Part shown: positions 6,018-7,006 of the stretch, piece by piece
Numbering within the stretch: position 1 is the first letter of the stretch
Layout: every line of letters begins with the position of its first letter
DNA from: Candidatus Bathyarchaeota archaeon
Lineage (GTDB): Archaea; Thermoproteota; Bathyarchaeia; Bathyarchaeales; SOJC01
Direction: 5' to 3'
Assembly (NCBI GenBank): GCA_030608925.1
Contig: JAUWDF010000035.1
Location: 1-7,006, forward strand
Length of the DNA: 7,006 nt
Made by a program: the position numbers and the translations under genes
Notes under the pieces: generated by a model
Told to the model about the DNA's origin: nothing
Seen by the model: only the letters and a program-made list of their open reading frames with translations
Databases searched by the model: none

Positions 6018-6545
6018 CTAGCCTATCGAGAGTATGCCCTCGAAGATTTTCTCTTCGTTAATTTCCAGCTCTTTAGCCAACCAGAATTTGAGTAGTTTTC
6101 CATCTTTTGGCAAGTCCCCGCTAAAGGTTAATACTCGCCCATCCTTTAAAGCGTCAGCTTGGAATCCTTTCTCAGTTTCCTTGAAAAGGAAAGAAACAGT
6201 GTCAGAGCCTTTAGCCAATGTCTTGAAGTCATCCCACTGTTTGCATCGAACAATTACTGCAGGGCCTGCTAAAGTCTCACGCATTAGGGTGGTTGGTTTA
6301 GAATTTGGTTTGCTAGGGGTGGAAAGATAGCCGACTAGATTATTGATTTCTGTTTGAAGTGTAGAGAGACGTCCTTCAACACGGTCAATTTTTTCTGATA
6401 TACCACCTGTCTCCCCCACAGACGATGTTATCTTGCCCAGCTCTCCAATTAATCTGTCAAGATCCTTCTCGTGATCTTTAAGAACGTTTATTATGAAATC
6501 TAGAGCTTCTAGGGCTTCGCTCTTTGAAGGAGGTTTTTTTACCAT
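6018..6545 (-). CDS. Small coiled-coil protein of unknown function
   Basis: I do not recognise the family. From the ATG at 6545 the product has 175 aa. Residues 8-39 form an amphipathic helix with hydrophobic positions every 3-4 residues. Residues 49-74 form a very regular heptad (Ile49, Ile53, Val56, Leu60, Leu63, Ile67, Leu70, Leu74), predicting an oligomerising coiled coil. A Pro/Ser/Lys linker follows (76-86), then a compact C-terminal domain of mixed alpha/beta character (about 93-175: AGPAVIVRC, VSFLFKE, RVLTFSGDLP, then a charged helix). No signal peptide or membrane segment is seen, so it is probably cytosolic. The frame extends upstream to a GTG at 6617, but the ATG at 6545 has GGGGAG 13 bases upstream and begins before the helical region, while the extra 24 residues look non-coding. 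It lies upstream of ino1 on the same strand; any link is speculative. Confidence 0.72.
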   Translation of the reverse strand: MVKKPPSKSEALEALDFIINVLKDHEKDLDRLIGELGKITSSVGETGGISEKIDRVEGRLSTLQTEINNLVGYLSTPSKPNSKPTTLMRETLAGPAVIVRCKQWDDFKTLAKGSDTVSFLFKETEKGFQADALKDGRVLTFSGDLPKDGKLLKFWLAKELEINEEKIFEGILSIG

Positions 6546-6576
6546 TGGGATCGTTTTTCTCCCCGCAGTGTCTTCG

Positions 6577-6590
6577 AAAAATAATATTGG
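6577..6590 (-). promoter_or_regulatory. Possible TATA region of the coiled-coil gene
   Basis: Minus-strand CCAATATTATTTTT lies 32-45 bases before the ATG at 6545, at a distance fitting a nearly leaderless transcript. It is AT-rich with no sharper consensus. Confidence 0.28.
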
Positions 6591-6791
6591 CTTGAAGGAT
6601 AGATAAACGTAGTGCACCGGAAAACAATATCCCTAGAAATACCCAACTATCCGAATTTTGAATATAAAGGTGAAGCAATATGAATCATTTGCTAAAAACC
6701 TCATCTTAATAAAATTTGACACCTCATATGGTGGTTTTGGTGATTCATTATTATTCAGTCTCTTGTGATTTGTCTGTTTATTCTCTGAGTG

Positions 6792-6808
6792 CGAAAGCTT
6801 TTTATATG
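6792..6808 (+). promoter_or_regulatory. Archaeal BRE/TATA promoter
   Basis: CGAAAGCTTTTTATATG combines a purine-rich BRE-like element with a clear TATA box (TTTATATG at 6801-6808). The start of transcription is expected near 6828-6831, about 20 bases before the ATG at 6850. It is the best promoter match in the window. Confidence 0.58.
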
Positions 6809-6818
6809 TGTATGTTAT

Positions 6819-6831
6819 CGTAAGTCTTACG
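6819..6831. promoter_or_regulatory. Perfect palindrome at the predicted transcription start
   Basis: CGTAAGTCTTACG has six-base arms around a single central T. It lies just downstream of the TATA box, over the predicted start of transcription, where many archaeal repressors bind to block polymerase. Confidence 0.48.
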
Positions 6832-6849
6832 ACGGGTGAGGTTGAAGGA

Positions 6850-7006
6850 ATGATGTTGCATATGGAAATAGAAGAAGAAAATTCTTCTCAAAGCCTTCTC
6901 CTTTCTCCCTATAGAAAATGTTTTGTCCACATGCAACTACCATTCCAACATACAATGAACCCCTCACACAAATCAAGGATCTTCTGAAATGACTTGAGAA
7001 AAAGTG
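6850..7006 (+). pseudogene. Broken or misassembled start of a family-2 glycosyltransferase gene
   Basis: A well-placed promoter and GGGTGAGG (6834-6841, eight bases upstream) lead to ATGs at 6850 and 6853. That frame gives 45 residues (MMLHMEIEEENSSQ onward) and stops at TGA 6985-6987. In another frame, 6933-6989 encodes ATTIPTYNEPLTQIKDLLK, closely resembling the first strand and IPTYNE motif of family-2 glycosyltransferases, whose N-terminus binds the nucleotide sugar. That frame begins after a TAG at 6912-6914 (ATG at 6918), stops at TGA 6990-6992, and then continues LEKK to the end. A frameshift between about 6890 and 6932 plus the TGA would explain this; so would sequencing errors near the end. 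The rest of the gene is outside the window, and a chance IPTYNE match cannot be excluded. Confidence 0.38.

Larger units (their letters stand above)
6546..6849. other. Gene-free stretch between divergent genes
   Basis: These 304 bases hold promoter signals for the coiled-coil gene at the left end and a good plus-strand promoter with a palindrome at the right end. The middle (about 6620-6785) is AT-rich. It contains one nine-codon frame (ATG at 6680) preceded by AAAGGTG, too short to call. I see nothing else in it. Confidence 0.5.

Noticed and set aside
5940..6060. Possible tRNA or other structured RNA suggested by short GC-rich blocks
   Set aside because: No cloverleaf, TPsiC-type GTTC motif or acceptor stem could be assembled; the pairings found are only the two alternative hairpins.
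6546..6617. N-terminal extension of the coiled-coil gene to the GTG at 6617
   Set aside because: The extension covers the AT-rich promoter-like segment and the GGGGAG site, and the helical protein begins after the ATG at 6545.
6680..6709. Nine-codon frame with AAAGGTG upstream
   Set aside because: Too short, no recognisable leader-peptide pattern, and no downstream gene on that strand to control.
6870..6888. AGAAGAA/TTCTTCT inverted repeat
   Set aside because: It follows from the Glu-Glu-Glu-Asn-Ser-Ser codons of the frame starting at 6850 and is low complexity.

Overview
The window looks archaeal, most likely a Thermoproteota-type lineage such as Bathyarchaeia; this is inference from gene content and signals, not from a marker gene. 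Evidence: several starts are preceded by TATA-like boxes at archaeal spacing, starts include TTG, and the proteins are of types common in archaea (GyaR-type glyoxylate/hydroxypyruvate reductase, MOFRL-type glycerate 2-kinase, short prokaryotic-type inositol-1-phosphate synthase, a small secreted beta-sandwich plus dockerin protein). There is no rRNA, tRNA, CRISPR array, transposase or integrase that I can see.

Layout, left to right. Positions 1-81 may hold the last codons of a gene that enters from the left. A glyoxylate/hydroxypyruvate reductase gene (148-1137, minus) and a glycerate 2-kinase gene (1277-2716, plus) diverge from a shared 139-base control region. Together they would convert hydroxypyruvate to D-glycerate and then to 2-phosphoglycerate, linking serine or glyoxylate metabolism to lower glycolysis. 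The kinase gene ends three bases from the end of a convergent gene for a secreted dockerin-type protein (2720-3340, minus). After a 303-base gene-free stretch come two inositol-1-phosphate synthase homologues pointing at each other (3644-4702 plus, 4803-5876 minus). The minus-strand copy keeps the expected active-site motifs and probably makes inositol phosphate for inositol lipids or solutes. The plus-strand copy keeps the NAD-binding half but has changed residues in three conserved active-site motifs, while remaining a full-length open frame. Upstream of the intact copy lies a gene for a small coiled-coil protein of unknown function (6018-6545, minus).

The right end (6546-7006) holds no intact gene. 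It has a strong-looking archaeal promoter at 6792-6808, a perfect 13-base palindrome at the expected transcription start, a ribosome-binding site and start codon at 6850, and then an IPTYNE glycosyltransferase-2 motif in another frame followed by a TGA. This is either the broken start of a glycosyltransferase gene or an assembly error near the sequence end.

The most interesting points are the divergent synthase paralogue with altered active-site motifs, the palindromic operator-like site with the broken glycosyltransferase start, and a pair of mutually exclusive hairpins at 5934-5996. I see no obviously new multi-gene system.
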